A stretch of DNA of 64,000 bases from Aliivibrio sifiae (lineage in GTDB: Bacteria > Pseudomonadota > Gammaproteobacteria > Enterobacterales > Vibrionaceae): the NCBI RefSeq assembly GCF_002954705.1, contig NZ_MSCO01000002.1, positions 1,168,956 to 1,232,955 of the forward strand, given 5' to 3'. Position numbers and translations under genes: made by a program. The first letter of the stretch is position 1. The number at the start of each line of letters is the position of its first letter. This document shows, piece by piece, positions 1-9,679 of this stretch. The notes beneath the pieces are model-generated. The model did no database searches and was not told the origin of the DNA. It saw nothing but the letters and a program-made list of their open reading frames with translations.

Positions 1-3000
1 AATAACACTACTTTGCCATTTCTTTCATTATCTTTGCCTTCAGGTGCTTTAGCCCCCTGATGGAAGTAACCAGACAGGCGACCAGCTTCACCTTTTAGAG
101 TCACTTTTTGAGATTCGCCTTTTTCGACGGCAAGCCCTAGTAATGTTTGGGTGATATCACCAACCTTACGACGAGCATCTTTAGTTCCGAACAATTCATT
201 GTTTAGGAAACGAGTTAACGGACTTAGAGACTCTTTGTCTCGAGGTGGCGTACTATCATTTTCGATTGCAACTGTTTCACTCTGCTTATCTTTCCCAGAT
301 AGAAAATCAAGCTCTTCCGTTTCTTTACGATTCTGCTTTTTAACCGTAATTTCAAGCTGCGCTTCTTGCAGTGCTTGACCAAAGTTAAATAATTCTGTTG
401 GAGTCCAAACACCAAACTTAGGTCGCCATGTATAACCTATTAACTTATCGGCACCACCAGCTTTAAGCACTTTCGCCACGGTACTCGAGCAATTTTTTGT
501 TAGCAACTGGTAACGTGCATCAGGATCGTTACTTAAGCGATGCCATTCTGCTTGCATAGCTGAAGAGTCCAGACCTTCTAGGTTAATACGGAATACCCGA
601 CCTTGATCCGCTTCGCTCATTTGGAACGTTTCAATCTGCTCCAATGATCTTTCAGCAAATTGGCGAATCACATTCTCGATACGTTTTTCCATCATCGCGG
701 GGTCGCTGGTTGCTTGCGCTTGTTTCTTTAATTCTTCAGAAAAACGGTTCGCAACGTCCGCCATTTCGTAACTGGTGTCATTCCACTGTTCAACAAAGAC
801 TTGAGACACATGTGGAGGAATACCTGCAGATTCCAACATATCCGGGTTCATCAATGCTGCCATTGCGTACGCTTCAGACACATCTTTAAAAGACGCATCA
901 ATACCTTTGACGGCCTTGAGTTTCTCGATAAAACGTTTCAGCTTCAGAGACCCATCTTTCAAGCCAAACTCATCGTTTTCTTCAGATGCCATATCATGTT
1001 CAAGCGTGCCATTTTGATGAGCAGGTTGACTCAAATCGCTCCAACGGAGCTTCAGATCCGGTTGGTCTTTTGTTGCTATATCGAAGAGGCGGCTAATATT
1101 GGATGACTTACTCCCCAAAGGCCACCAACTAACGTAATTTTTCTTGTTAGAATCAACAGCAGATTGACCTTCCAGTTGTGTTCTTCCTTGGCCAATTTGC
1201 AACGCAGCATGACCAAGAGAGCTGTGTTTACTTGGCTTCCAAATGAACATAGTACCGCTGACAGGAGAAAGATGTTGCTCAATCGCTTGGTGAACTTTGT
1301 TTAGTCCCGCGATATCAATGCCTTTACCATCCTTAGCCAATTCATTAGGCGAAAAATCAGTAAATACAGTATCCGCAATCACTTGACCATACTCTTTGCT
1401 TACAGTTGCTTTCACTTTTTCTATTGCCAAACTGCCACTGTCAAGCTTATTTACGTCCGTTAGATTTTCTTTACCTTTGGTAACCAGATCACCATTACTA
1501 TCAACATACAAATGCTTATTTAATTTCAAGTTGGCATTTTCAAGCTGGCCATACAGATGACTAAAACTACCTTGTGCTTTAATTATGTTCTCAGAAACAG
1601 CAAGAACAGAGACTTCATCTACACGTGCATTTACTTGACTAAGTAACGAGTTAATAGCTTCAACTCGACCGGAATCTGGATGACCTAATACGTAACCTTC
1701 AGCCTGTTTTTGCAAGTTAACCAGTTTTTCTACTGACTCAAGTTCATAATCAGCATGCTCTAAAGTGCTCGCGTGATACTTAGCCAGAGCATCAATCACC
1801 TTCTGGTAACTTTCGCCGCGGACCTTACCGCTAACACTGGCGGTATCCAGAAGATCAGAAACAGACATAAGTTCCGTTTTTGCACTGTACTTCCACTCAC
1901 CGTCTTCTTTTTCAGCAAGAACTCGAGTGTACCCTTTTTGGTGTGAGATCACCTTGTCATCGACTAGAAAGAGTTCACTTGGCAGTTGGTCGAAATTGTC
2001 AAAATTCGCTAGGATAAATCGTTCGATAGATTTTAACTTAGCTTTATCTTCTGGGTCATCGACAATGATTGTTTTGCTCTTATCATCAGTTCCCGGCCAA
2101 GAGCGCACCTCAAAGCCTACGTCGCTTTCTTGTATTAATAAGTTACGTTCAGTGCGAAGTGAATAAAACGGCAAAGAGTCACGCAACATATTGTCAATAG
2201 CGCTCAAGTTAACATCAAGGTCGACTAATGTATCTGCTTTGTACCCATCTGGATTATCGGCAAGAAGTGCGGCTTGTCGCTTAACATCTAAAGCATCAAA
2301 ACGCATTTTGACCTTGATACCAGCGTCGGTCAGTCGATGACCAATGCTTTCTACAGACACGCCTTCGTATTCTGATACAGGTTTGTCAAGCAAACGAATT
2401 TCGCCAACTAAGCCTTCACGCTGCAATTGACGTAACGCCGGAAGCTCCACATTCCAGAAATAGTTCCCAAGACGCATGCCACCTTCCGCAATGACATACA
2501 CATCATTTTGTGCAGCCGTCGCATAGACTGAACTCCAAAAACCTGTATTGCTGAACGTTGCTGCATCAATTGACGATTTCAATTGATTTTGCTCGGCGTT
2601 ATCTGGGTCAAGGAACAGGCCGCCCCAACGCATTAAATGCTTGTTCAGGTCGATTGCAAATGCGTTGCCTTTAACATCGATGTCGTACACGACCTTTTTG
2701 CCATCAGTCTGGGCATTGTCGAGAACGTCTCGGTATTGCTTGAAGTTTTTACCAGACCAGAAAGAAACAATGCTTTTCTCTGCGTGTGGCGCTTCAAAAC
2801 TATAACCATAGCTCTCAAGCTTAGTGAGAAACTCAACGCGTTTGTCCCAGTCGTAATCGAGCGTCGATTCAACAAACAACGTGGCTAATGCTTGTGCTTG
2901 ATCTTTCGGTACTTGATTGTCGGTGTGTTCGATGTAACCGCTCAAAGATTGAATCATGCGCTGCTTGACTTCATCAGAAACATCAGCATCGACACGTTCA

Positions 3001-6000
3001 AAGCCAGGGACTGGTACATACTTGTCCGTCGCAACGTCATTATCGGTGTCTAACCAGCGATAGAGATTCGCCACTTTTTCTGCGCGAGCAGTGACAAGCG
3101 ATTCAACAGAGTCATGCGAAGCTTCACCAAGCCCTACTAAATTCACCCCAGAAATGCGAACCTCTTTTCGAACCACATCCTGAGACGCAGTAGTGTCTAC
3201 CACAATACTGTCAGCGTTTACTTCAGTGAACATTGAGGTGATGGTGCTACCACTGTTCTTACTGCGAATACCTGCGTTAATTTGCAGACGATTCACAGCG
3301 TTTGTCGCCCCTTCCAGCGCTTCCAGCTCTTGCTCGGTCAAGCCATCACTGAATCGACCATCAGCGTTTGTTTGACTGTCGGTGTTAACATGACTGCCCG
3401 TTTCGCCAGCCCCTTCCACGCGATGAGCGTTACCCGAAAGACCGCTGCCAGCCACGCTTTGACGGTCTGGACGATCGTATTCGTTTTGCTTTATTCCTTT
3501 CGCATCATCCTGTGCTTGATTGACAATATTTTCAGCATTCATCGCATCGAGATTGCCACGCGATTGCGCGTCGTTTGCTGCGCTGTGTGCGTCAGATTCG
3601 GCCTGTTTCGCGTCGTTAATTTTCGCCACAGCATCGACTAGAGCATCGGCAATGTCTTGCTCTACTCCTGCTCGATTTTGCTCACCTTTTGCGACACCTG
3701 CTTCAGGCTTCGCAACGGATTCTTTGACTTTGCTGTTATTGTCAGACTGCGTCTGCTTCGCCGCCGCCATCTTGTCATTGGCGAGCTGCTTAGCCTCGTC
3801 GAGCTGGCTTTGAACGCCATCTAGAAAACCACTGGCAAAATCGTTGCGCCATTGATCGCCTGACTCGCCAGTATGCGTTGCTTGGCCATCAAGCACATCA
3901 AGACCTTGCGCCAGTATCGTCAACTCGGCGGTCACGGCTTCCGATTCTTCTCTTACCGCCTCACGTTGAGCTTGACCATTATTTTCTAAGACTTGTTGGT
4001 CGGTCGACTCCAACTGACTTTGTGACCCCGCGACAGCATCGATCAGTTTCTGCTTTTCTTGTTCAAGACGTTGGCGATCCGCTTCTGCGCGCTCTTTATC
4101 TGATAGGGCATTCTGCGACGATTCCGATTTCGCCACGACATTATCTAGGATATAGCCCTGCCCATCATTGTGGCCTGTGCCTCTAAATTCGATTCGGTTA
4201 CTGCCAGCATGTGCGGTCAATTTTAAGGTTTTTTGCTGCCAAGCAGAGGCATCACCAGACGATGAGAAGACGACTTCAGCGTTCCAAAGCACTTCAATGC
4301 CTTCGTTATTCGATAGACCTGCACGTTTTGCAAAATCAAAGCTCACTGCAATGACTTCACCTTCTGTAAGATCGGTCAAATCTTGATAAAGACTGGTATT
4401 GGTGTGGGTATCAAGCTCAGTGACTCGTGTGCCGTGGCCTTCGCCATACACGCCATACACGCTACCCGAGTAAGACGCTTCAACACCGTGTGTCGATTGC
4501 CAACCACTATCACCTTGTTCAAAATCACCATTCACAATCAGATTCGGAGCGTGATCAGAAGCGCCGTCAATGTTGAGGTCATTGTCCATCTCGTTGAGAT
4601 CTGGGGTATCCACCTTAGTGACACTGCCTGTTAGGCTATCACCCAAGCCCGAGCCCACTTCTTCAATGGCATCCATTTGGAAACCATCCAGCTTGGTGAT
4701 TTCTGGCGTTGCAATCGCACCACGACCGATGCGCGTCCCTAATGACGATGCTTCATTACCTTGAATCAAGTAATTAATCGCTTGGCTACCACCTACACCA
4801 AGTAATGATTGTTTGATGTTATCAAACAGTGCGAATAGCTTGTTGCTGCTGGTATTACTTGACGCAACCGCTAAACTGTAGAAATCTCCGTTACCAACTT
4901 TGACCGCCACGTTATTTTGTGCGTAAGAGGCATTGATGTTGAGACCGTCACCGAAGTGGATATTGGCGTTGGCTTTTCCTTTCATTACTGAGACATTGAG
5001 GCCATTACCCACTTTCGTGTTGAGATTGTATTTGCCCCAAGCCACGTTAACAGAAATACCAGTACCCACTTTGGTGTTGATGTTAGCATCACCGTAGGCA
5101 GCCGTAACACTCAAACCATCACCGTACGTGGTGGTGACATTGGCTTTGCCTTTCGCAACGGTAACCTGCATCCCATCACCAACTTTAGTAACGACGTTGC
5201 CTTTACTCCAAAGGGCATTGAAACTGTCACCATGACCCACTTGAGTCACAATGTTGGCTTCACCTTTTGCCAACACCACGTTGCGGCCATTACCCACTTT
5301 AGTAATAACGTTCGCTTTACCCCAAGCTCCAGTGTAGTCGTCGCCATTGCCCACATGAGTAATGATGTTGGCGTGACCAACCATTGCAGCAAGTGTGGTT
5401 CCATTACCCACTTTTGTTGCAACGTTGCCCTTGGCTAGCATCAGCGCCACTGACATGCCGTCACCAATGTGAGTGAAGACGTTAGCTTTTGCCACCATTA
5501 GGGCCAAAGCATCACCGTTGCCAACTTTGGTAAATACGTTACCCACGCCGCCCATCAGTGCCCAAGCATTCCCTTCACCCACCTGGGTGAAGATATTGCC
5601 CGCACCAATCATAGCTGCAATAGATGTTCCATCACCCACTTTGGTGAAAACGTTGCCTGCAGCACCCATCACACCAAGAGTTTGACCATCACCAACATGC
5701 GTCAGAACGTTGCCACCCCCAAGCATAATGCCTGTAGTGTCGCCGTTGCCCACCTTGGTTAGAATGTTCGCCCCACCAATCATGACGCCAGTTGTCGAGC
5801 CATCACCAACATGTGTAAGTACGTTAGCGCCTCCTCCCATAACGGCAAACGCATTGCCATTGCCTTTTTTGGTTAGGATGTTTGCACCACCAAGTGCGAC
5901 TGCGGTCGTATTTGAGGCCGTATCATCACCGCTAATATGAGTAATGATATTGGCACCACCAAGCATACCCGCCGTTAGATCACCGTCACCCACTTTAGTC

Positions 6001-8240
6001 ATGACATTCGCACCACCGACAAGTACAGAAGCAATATCACCCTTACCAACCTGCGTCATGACATTAAAGCCACCAACCGCTAACCACAACCCATTGCCAG
6101 ATCCTATTTGGGTATGCGTGTTGTAGCCGCCTAGCATAGTCAAACGACTATTACCGTTACCTTTGTGAACTGAAATATTGCCATAAGCAAGTAAGTGAGC
6201 TAGGTACTCGCCGTCACCAATACGAACCAATACATTGACCGCGCCGCCTGCGTAGACATCCATTTTCCCTTGCTTGCTCTGATGGACTAATACGTTAGCC
6301 AAGCCAGCACCACGGAAGGTGAGATCGCCTTCATCGCCACTTTTAACAATAACGTTAGCCGCACCACCACCAATAAATTCAGTATCACCAAACTTAGAGC
6401 TGTGAAGGATAACGTTCGCAATACCTCCGCCATTAAAGTAGATATTACCGCGTGTGACATTGGATTTGATAACATTACCCCCTCCCATGCCAGTAAAGCG
6501 CACATCTCCTGAACTTTCACCACTATCAGCCGCGGATTTGATCAATGATTGTTCACTGTACTCATCGATATCTGCAACAATTTCGCTGCTACTTCTCATC
6601 GCATTCACACTGTACTGCAGATCACTCAAAGAGTAGCCACCAATGCCCATTGAGTGATATCCATTTGCAGACGAAATATCCTCATTGGCCAAATTTCCGG
6701 TGCAATTACCTTCTTTGTACCATGATCGAGCCAGGTACTTTAACTCGCCAGTTTCTGAATCATTCGCAAGTTCAACCTCGACAATTTTTGTATAAGAGCC
6801 AAGTGCTTTCGCATACACATACGTGTTTGGTTTTCTTTTTGACTTTACACCGTTTACATCAACGGTTGTGCCATCTTTATAAATGGCATGCCCCCCCATT
6901 TTTGCATCAGACAAAGTAACATCTTCTGCATCAATCAGTGCTCCATTAGCATAAGTGACCCACTCATATTCGGTAAGATTTTTTTCAACCGCATGAATCA
7001 TTACAGCTTGCTGATGCTCAAGCTTAAGATCGGAAAGAGTGTAGCCTCCATTGATCGCATTGGACTTAAAACCACCCGAATAAGACACATCTAAATTAGC
7101 TAAACTTTCTAAATGATTGCCTTTCTTAAACCACGCTTCAGATAAATATTTGAGTTCCCCAGTTTCAGCATCGTTATAAAGACGAATTTTGTTGATTTTG
7201 GTATAGCTGCCATCAACGATGGCAAACAAATAGGTATTCGGTTCTTGTTGTGATTTTATCGCTTCAACAGAATGGAACTTATTGCCATTAGCAATTGATG
7301 TTCCATGCATCATCGCAGTGGTAAGTAGTACCTCATCGGCATTAGCATATTCAATACCTTGTGCATTGAAGTGATTACCAGATCCTTTTCGAGTTATTTC
7401 GTTATAAGCACCTGTTCCAGAAAAATGGATGTCACCATGCGCCACATCCGAGTAGAAGGTGTTGTAACCTCCAATACCCTCAAATCTAATATTTCCTCTC
7501 GTTTCTGCATAAATATCATCCGCTTGTCGCGTACGTTCAATGCGATTTGATGCACCCGCCCCCTGCAAAGTGATATCACCGACTTTACCTTTGCGAACGA
7601 GATGGTTATCGGCACCAGCACCACTGAAAGTGATATTACCCGTTTCCACTCGCGAGCTAATACTATTAGCTGCACCAACACCATCGAATGTCACATTACC
7701 GCGAGAGCCCTTATATTGATTAAACCAAGTTCGATCAAGCTTGTTACCAGCTCCCGCACCTGTGAAGGATAAGTTACCTTGATTTGTTTCATGCCATAGA
7801 CTGTTGTAGCCACCAGCGCCACCAAATGTCACATTACCACTTAGACCTTTACGGGTTATCCCGTTATATGCAGCAGCACCGCCATAATTTACGTCACCTC
7901 GATTACCTAAATGGGCAATAGAAACTCCGCCAGCAGCACCAGCGAATGAGACATTTCCATCCCCACGTTTATTAATACCTACATACCCTGCAGTACCTTT
8001 TACATTGAGGTTACCAATAGAGTCTTCTACTCTTAGGTATGCCGCACCACCCACTACCGTATCATTGCCTTGACCAGTATAAACCGTCGCGCCAATTGAA
8101 CCGACAGTGACATGGTCATCACCTCCACGAGCATGTATCTCTCCGCAAAAACCTATAGCAACAATATTATTGTTACCATCATTGGCGGAATAGTTCCCTG
8201 TAAAGAAGTATTCAACACTTCTCCAAAATGGTTTTCCCAT
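1..8240 (-). CDS. rtxA: MARTX toxin RtxA, N-terminal 2746 residues (C-terminus outside window)
   Basis: Giant secreted multifunctional-autoprocessing RTX toxin. The frame is open from the ATG at 8240 to the window edge. Visible parts in order: A-type glycine-rich repeats (about residues 100-300), a duplicated module of about 110 residues (about 301-542), B-type 19-residue repeats with the T-K-V-G-D-G theme (about 651-1131), a carbohydrate-binding-like module starting NLIVNGDFEQG (about 1230-1370), an Ala/Gln-rich coiled stretch, a conserved N-terminal-arm region (about 1720-2000), a four-helix membrane-localisation region (about 2120-2220), then RID, the Rho-inactivation domain. RID shows His2344 (LGHAALQIG), LEHD ending at Asp2416 and Cys2584 (NCSSTVAKV), a spacing identical to the published V. 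cholerae residues 2782, 2854 and 3022. From about residue 2713 the sequence GRLSGYFHQG...GKVVLF starts an alpha/beta-hydrolase effector. The cysteine protease domain and C-terminal repeats are outside the window. The start lies 22 bases after rtxC. Confidence 0.96.
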   Translation of the reverse strand, partial: MGKPFWRSVEYFFTGNYSANDGNNNIVAIGFCGEIHARGGDDHVTVGSIGATVYTGQGNDTVVGGAAYLRVEDSIGNLNVKGTAGYVGINKRGDGNVSFAGAAGGVSIAHLGNRGDVNYGGAAAYNGITRKGLSGNVTFGGAGGYNSLWHETNQGNLSFTGAGAGNKLDRTWFNQYKGSRGNVTFDGVGAANSISSRVETGNITFSGAGADNHLVRKGKVGDITLQGAGASNRIERTRQADDIYAETRGNIRFEGIGGYNTFYSDVAHGDIHFSGTGAYNEITRKGSGNHFNAQGIEYANADEVLLTTAMMHGTSIANGNKFHSVEAIKSQQEPNTYLFAIVDGSYTKINKIRLYNDAETGELKYLSEAWFKKGNHLESLANLDVSYSGGFKSNAINGGYTLSDLKLEHQQAVMIHAVEKNLTEYEWVTYANGALIDAEDVTLSDAKMGGHAIYKDGTTVDVNGVKSKRKPNTYVYAKALGSYTKIVEVELANDSETGELKYLARSWYKEGNCTGNLANEDISSANGYHSMGIGGYSLSDLQYSVNAMRSSSEIVADIDEYSEQSLIKSAADSGESSGDVRFTGMGGGNVIKSNVTRGNIYFNGGGIANVILHSSKFGDTEFIGGGAANVIVKSGDEGDLTFRGAGLANVLVHQSKQGKMDVYAGGAVNVLVRIGDGEYLAHLLAYGNISVHKGNGNSRLTMLGGYNTHTQIGSGNGLWLAVGGFNVMTQVGKGDIASVLVGGANVMTKVGDGDLTAGMLGGANIITHISGDDTASNTTAVALGGANILTKKGNGNAFAVMGGGANVLTHVGDGSTTGVMIGGANILTKVGNGDTTGIMLGGGNVLTHVGDGQTLGVMGAAGNVFTKVGDGTSIAAMIGAGNIFTQVGEGNAWALMGGVGNVFTKVGNGDALALMVAKANVFTHIGDGMSVALMLAKGNVATKVGNGTTLAAMVGHANIITHVGNGDDYTGAWGKANVITKVGNGRNVVLAKGEANIVTQVGHGDSFNALWSKGNVVTKVGDGMQVTVAKGKANVTTTYGDGLSVTAAYGDANINTKVGTGISVNVAWGKYNLNTKVGNGLNVSVMKGKANANIHFGDGLNINASYAQNNVAVKVGNGDFYSLAVASSNTSSNKLFALFDNIKQSLLGVGGSQAINYLIQGNEASSLGTRIGRGAIATPEITKLDGFQMDAIEEVGSGLGDSLTGSVTKVDTPDLNEMDNDLNIDGASDHAPNLIVNGDFEQGDSGWQSTHGVEASYSGSVYGVYGEGHGTRVTELDTHTNTSLYQDLTDLTEGEVIAVSFDFAKRAGLSNNEGIEVLWNAEVVFSSSGDASAWQQKTLKLTAHAGSNRIEFRGTGHNDGQGYILDNVVAKSESSQNALSDKERAEADRQRLEQEKQKLIDAVAGSQSQLESTDQQVLENNGQAQREAVREESEAVTAELTILAQGLDVLDGQATHTGESGDQWRNDFASGFLDGVQSQLDEAKQLANDKMAAAKQTQSDNNSKVKESVAKPEAGVAKGEQNRAGVEQDIADALVDAVAKINDAKQAESDAHSAANDAQSRGNLDAMNAENIVNQAQDDAKGIKQNEYDRPDRQSVAGSGLSGNAHRVEGAGETGSHVNTDSQTNADGRFSDGLTEQELEALEGATNAVNRLQINAGIRSKNSGSTITSMFTEVNADSIVVDTTASQDVVRKEVRISGVNLVGLGEASHDSVESLVTARAEKVANLYRWLDTDNDVATDKYVPVPGFERVDADVSDEVKQRMIQSLSGYIEHTDNQVPKDQAQALATLFVESTLDYDWDKRVEFLTKLESYGYSFEAPHAEKSIVSFWSGKNFKQYRDVLDNAQTDGKKVVYDIDVKGNAFAIDLNKHLMRWGGLFLDPDNAEQNQLKSSIDAATFSNTGFWSSVYATAAQNDVYVIAEGGMRLGNYFWNVELPALRQLQREGLVGEIRLLDKPVSEYEGVSVESIGHRLTDAGIKVKMRFDALDVKRQAALLADNPDGYKADTLVDLDVNLSAIDNMLRDSLPFYSLRTERNLLIQESDVGFEVRSWPGTDDKSKTIIVDDPEDKAKLKSIERFILANFDNFDQLPSELFLVDDKVISHQKGYTRVLAEKEDGEWKYSAKTELMSVSDLLDTASVSGKVRGESYQKVIDALAKYHASTLEHADYELESVEKLVNLQKQAEGYVLGHPDSGRVEAINSLLSQVNARVDEVSVLAVSENIIKAQGSFSHLYGQLENANLKLNKHLYVDSNGDLVTKGKENLTDVNKLDSGSLAIEKVKATVSKEYGQVIADTVFTDFSPNELAKDGKGIDIAGLNKVHQAIEQHLSPVSGTMFIWKPSKHSSLGHAALQIGQGRTQLEGQSAVDSNKKNYVSWWPLGSKSSNISRLFDIATKDQPDLKLRWSDLSQPAHQNGTLEHDMASEENDEFGLKDGSLKLKRFIEKLKAVKGIDASFKDVSEAYAMAALMNPDMLESAGIPPHVSQVFVEQWNDTSYEMADVANRFSEELKKQAQATSDPAMMEKRIENVIRQFAERSLEQIETFQMSEADQGRVFRINLEGLDSSAMQAEWHRLSNDPDARYQLLTKNCSSTVAKVLKAGGADKLIGYTWRPKFGVWTPTELFNFGQALQEAQLEITVKKQNRKETEELDFLSGKDKQSETVAIENDSTPPRDKESLSPLTRFLNNELFGTKDARRKVGDITQTLLGLAVEKGESQKVTLKGEAGRLSGYFHQGAKAPEGKDNERNGKVVL
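4850..6290 (-). repeat. RtxA B-type 19-residue repeats (protein-coding)
   Basis: About 25 units of about 19 residues (period about 57 bases) with the theme G-G-A-N-(V/I)-x-T-(K/H)-V-G-(D/N)-G-x(5-6), for example GGANVMTKVGDGDLTAGML. The units stay in phase through the block, with one longer unit near 5915. They are typical of the MARTX N-terminal arm. Confidence 0.88.
6615..7340 (-). repeat. RtxA internal duplication of a ~110-residue module
   Basis: Two consecutive, diverged protein modules. Copy 1 (about residues 301-406) contains NTYLFAIVDGSYTKI, AETGELKYLSEAWFKKGN and GGYTLSDL. Copy 2 (about 433-542) contains NTYVYAKALGSYTKI, SETGELKYLARSWYKEGN and GGYSLSDL. The copies align along their whole length. 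This module lies between the A- and B-repeat regions. Confidence 0.8.
7340..7940 (-). repeat. RtxA A-type glycine-rich repeats (protein-coding)
   Basis: Coding repeats of about 20 residues with a G-N-(V/I)-x-F-x-G-x-G-A-x-N theme, for example GNVTFGGAGGYNS and GNITFSGAGADNH. In MARTX toxins such N-terminal repeats are thought to act at the target-cell membrane during effector delivery. Units have diverged in DNA sequence; the repeat is clear only at protein level. Confidence 0.8.
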
Positions 8241-8262
8241 AAAGTGTCACTCTTTTTATTGT

Positions 8263-8724
8263 TTAAATAGAAAACCACTGTATTTTTCTGATACAGCGAT
8301 CATTTTGAACATCGACCTTGCCACGGACAGTGCAAACTTTCTGCCCCTTCCACGGAAGGAATACACGCCGTCGAAGGTCATTTACGACCTCTCGACCATG
8401 CCCGAATGGCGCAATCATCTCTGGAATATAAATATGCTGACCGGACCGCCAGTCGGATAAAGAAATTTCTCGAGCCCCTGATAGCAATGCATCTCGACTC
8501 TGCTCAGACAAAAACGCCCAATTACAAAATGCAATTGGGCGACCTTGTTCATCTTCGTAATAGCAAAACTGGTTTAGCTCAAACGCAGGCATAATACGTT
8601 GCTGCCATTCAGCAACAACGTATCTACGATGAAGAGGCGAGTGCTGACTTAACAGCATCACCCCACCAATCAATTTTTGAATTTGCGCTAAGGTAAGATT
8701 TGCTGATTGATGCGTAATAGACAT
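8263..8724 (-). CDS. rtxC: RtxC, toxin-activating lysine acyltransferase
   Basis: 153-residue HlyC/RtxC-family acyltransferase. HlyC relatives transfer a fatty acyl group from acyl-ACP to toxin lysines in the cytoplasm before export. The conserved N-terminal HSPLHRRY contains the likely catalytic His. The mid-protein YYEDEQGRPIAFCNWAFLS and SLSDWRSGQ segments and the C-terminal IAPFGHG motif are typical of the family, and the length is normal. The gene sits between rtxH (24-base gap) and rtxA (22-base gap) on the same strand, so it is probably co-transcribed with both. In V. cholerae the need for RtxC in MARTX activity is less clear than for classical RTX haemolysins. Confidence 0.93.
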   Translation of the reverse strand: MSITHQSANLTLAQIQKLIGGVMLLSQHSPLHRRYVVAEWQQRIMPAFELNQFCYYEDEQGRPIAFCNWAFLSEQSRDALLSGAREISLSDWRSGQHIYIPEMIAPFGHGREVVNDLRRRVFLPWKGQKVCTVRGKVDVQNDRCIRKIQWFSI

Positions 8725-8747
8725 ATGCTCTATCTCACCGAATACAG

Positions 8748-9095
8748 CTATTTATTAGCTTTAGAAGCTCTCTTCTTTGGCGCAGGTTTTTCTTCTGTTT
8801 GTACTTCTTCAACCTGGTCAACACTAGACTCACCTGAAGATAAAAAACCTGCAGCAACTAGCTTATCAAATTCAGCTGACATGCGAGGGTCTTCGAGCAT
8901 GTTTTTAACCATTGAAACCAGATACATGAAACCAGAAGCTGGCATATGAACCACTTGTTTAAGTTCAAGGTCATCATCATTTTCAGCCATTACACCGCTA
9001 GCCATATTTTTTTGATCTTGACCTACGAAATAAAGAGAAAAAACACCTTTATTGTAATTAACACTAGATACTGTTTGAACAAATTTCTCTGTCAT
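8748..9095 (-). CDS. rtxH: RtxH-like conserved protein of the MARTX operon
   Basis: 115-residue protein at the first position of the rtxHCA operon, matching the small conserved gene (rtxH) at this place in other Vibrio MARTX loci. Its biochemical role is not known. There is no signal peptide or membrane segment. The body is a small folded region (VNYNKGVFSLYFVGQDQK, VVHMPASGFMYLVSMV) followed by a charged Lys/Ala-rich tail (PAPKKRASKANK). The start is supported by a GAGGAATTT ribosome-binding site just before the ATG. The identification rests on position and general resemblance. Confidence 0.8.
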   Translation of the reverse strand: MTEKFVQTVSSVNYNKGVFSLYFVGQDQKNMASGVMAENDDDLELKQVVHMPASGFMYLVSMVKNMLEDPRMSAEFDKLVAAGFLSSGESSVDQVEEVQTEEKPAPKKRASKANK

Positions 9096-9679
9096 AAATT
9101 CCTCGACTTTTTTATATTAGAGAGAGTAGGCACTATTTCCAGAAAGAGAAACAATCCCAACAAAAAAGGGCTCAATATTAGAGCTAATACTTTAATTATA
9201 TTTTTATTGCTTGTGTGTTCTGTTTGCTACTTTTATTCACTAATCTATTTACAGTTTTATTTTTTGTTCTACTAACTGTCTTACTTTTAGGAGTCTACAT
9301 TCTAAAAATAAAACTATCAACATTAGTTTTATATAAAAATAACGTAAACATTTAATTTATTAATAACCATGACCTCATCAGGCATATAAATAATTAAACC
9401 ATTGAGTTAATTATACTTAATAACAATTAAACACCAATAACCAGACATAAAAAGACTTAATTTTACTTAAATAGCCTTATTTTCTATTAATTAATCTTAT
9501 TTAGTTTTAATTAAAGCTAGTTATCATAAAAACAATCAAATAAAACAAACAATCAAAAATAATTATTAATATATTTGTAATCAAAATTAATGTTAATTCG
9601 TAGTTGAACGTTATAACAAGCAGTGATAGCATTCTGAACTTTAAAAAATACTGTGTAATATTGGCTAAGAAATATAACC
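9096..9679. promoter_or_regulatory. Divergent AT-rich control region of the MARTX locus
   Basis: 584 bases without a convincing gene between rtxH (leftwards) and rtxB (rightwards). The segment 9290-9680 is extremely AT-rich with many TTAATTAA-type runs. It must hold the promoters of both operons. In other vibrios H-NS silencing and HlyU counter-silencing act on such regions; that this applies here is inference, and I cannot place -10/-35 boxes with confidence. Confidence 0.6.

Noticed and set aside
2030-3080. A separate first effector (DUF1 or actin cross-linking domain) before RID
   Set aside because: Distance arithmetic to the RID catalytic His leaves no room for an extra domain of about 400 residues, so I assigned the stretch to the constant arm. 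Only an alignment can settle this.
4850-6290. Regular 57-base periodicity resembling a repeat array
   Set aside because: The units are coding B-type repeats of RtxA, diverged in DNA and in phase with the reading frame. They are not CRISPR repeats or a tandem satellite.
151-7684. Many plus-strand and other-frame open frames across rtxA
   Set aside because: They are antisense or out-of-frame shadows of the single rtxA frame, without ribosome-binding sites or recognisable products.
8946-9275. 109-codon plus-strand frame upstream of rtxB
   Set aside because: It overlaps rtxH in antisense and runs into AT-rich DNA; the hydrophobic composition follows from T-rich sequence.
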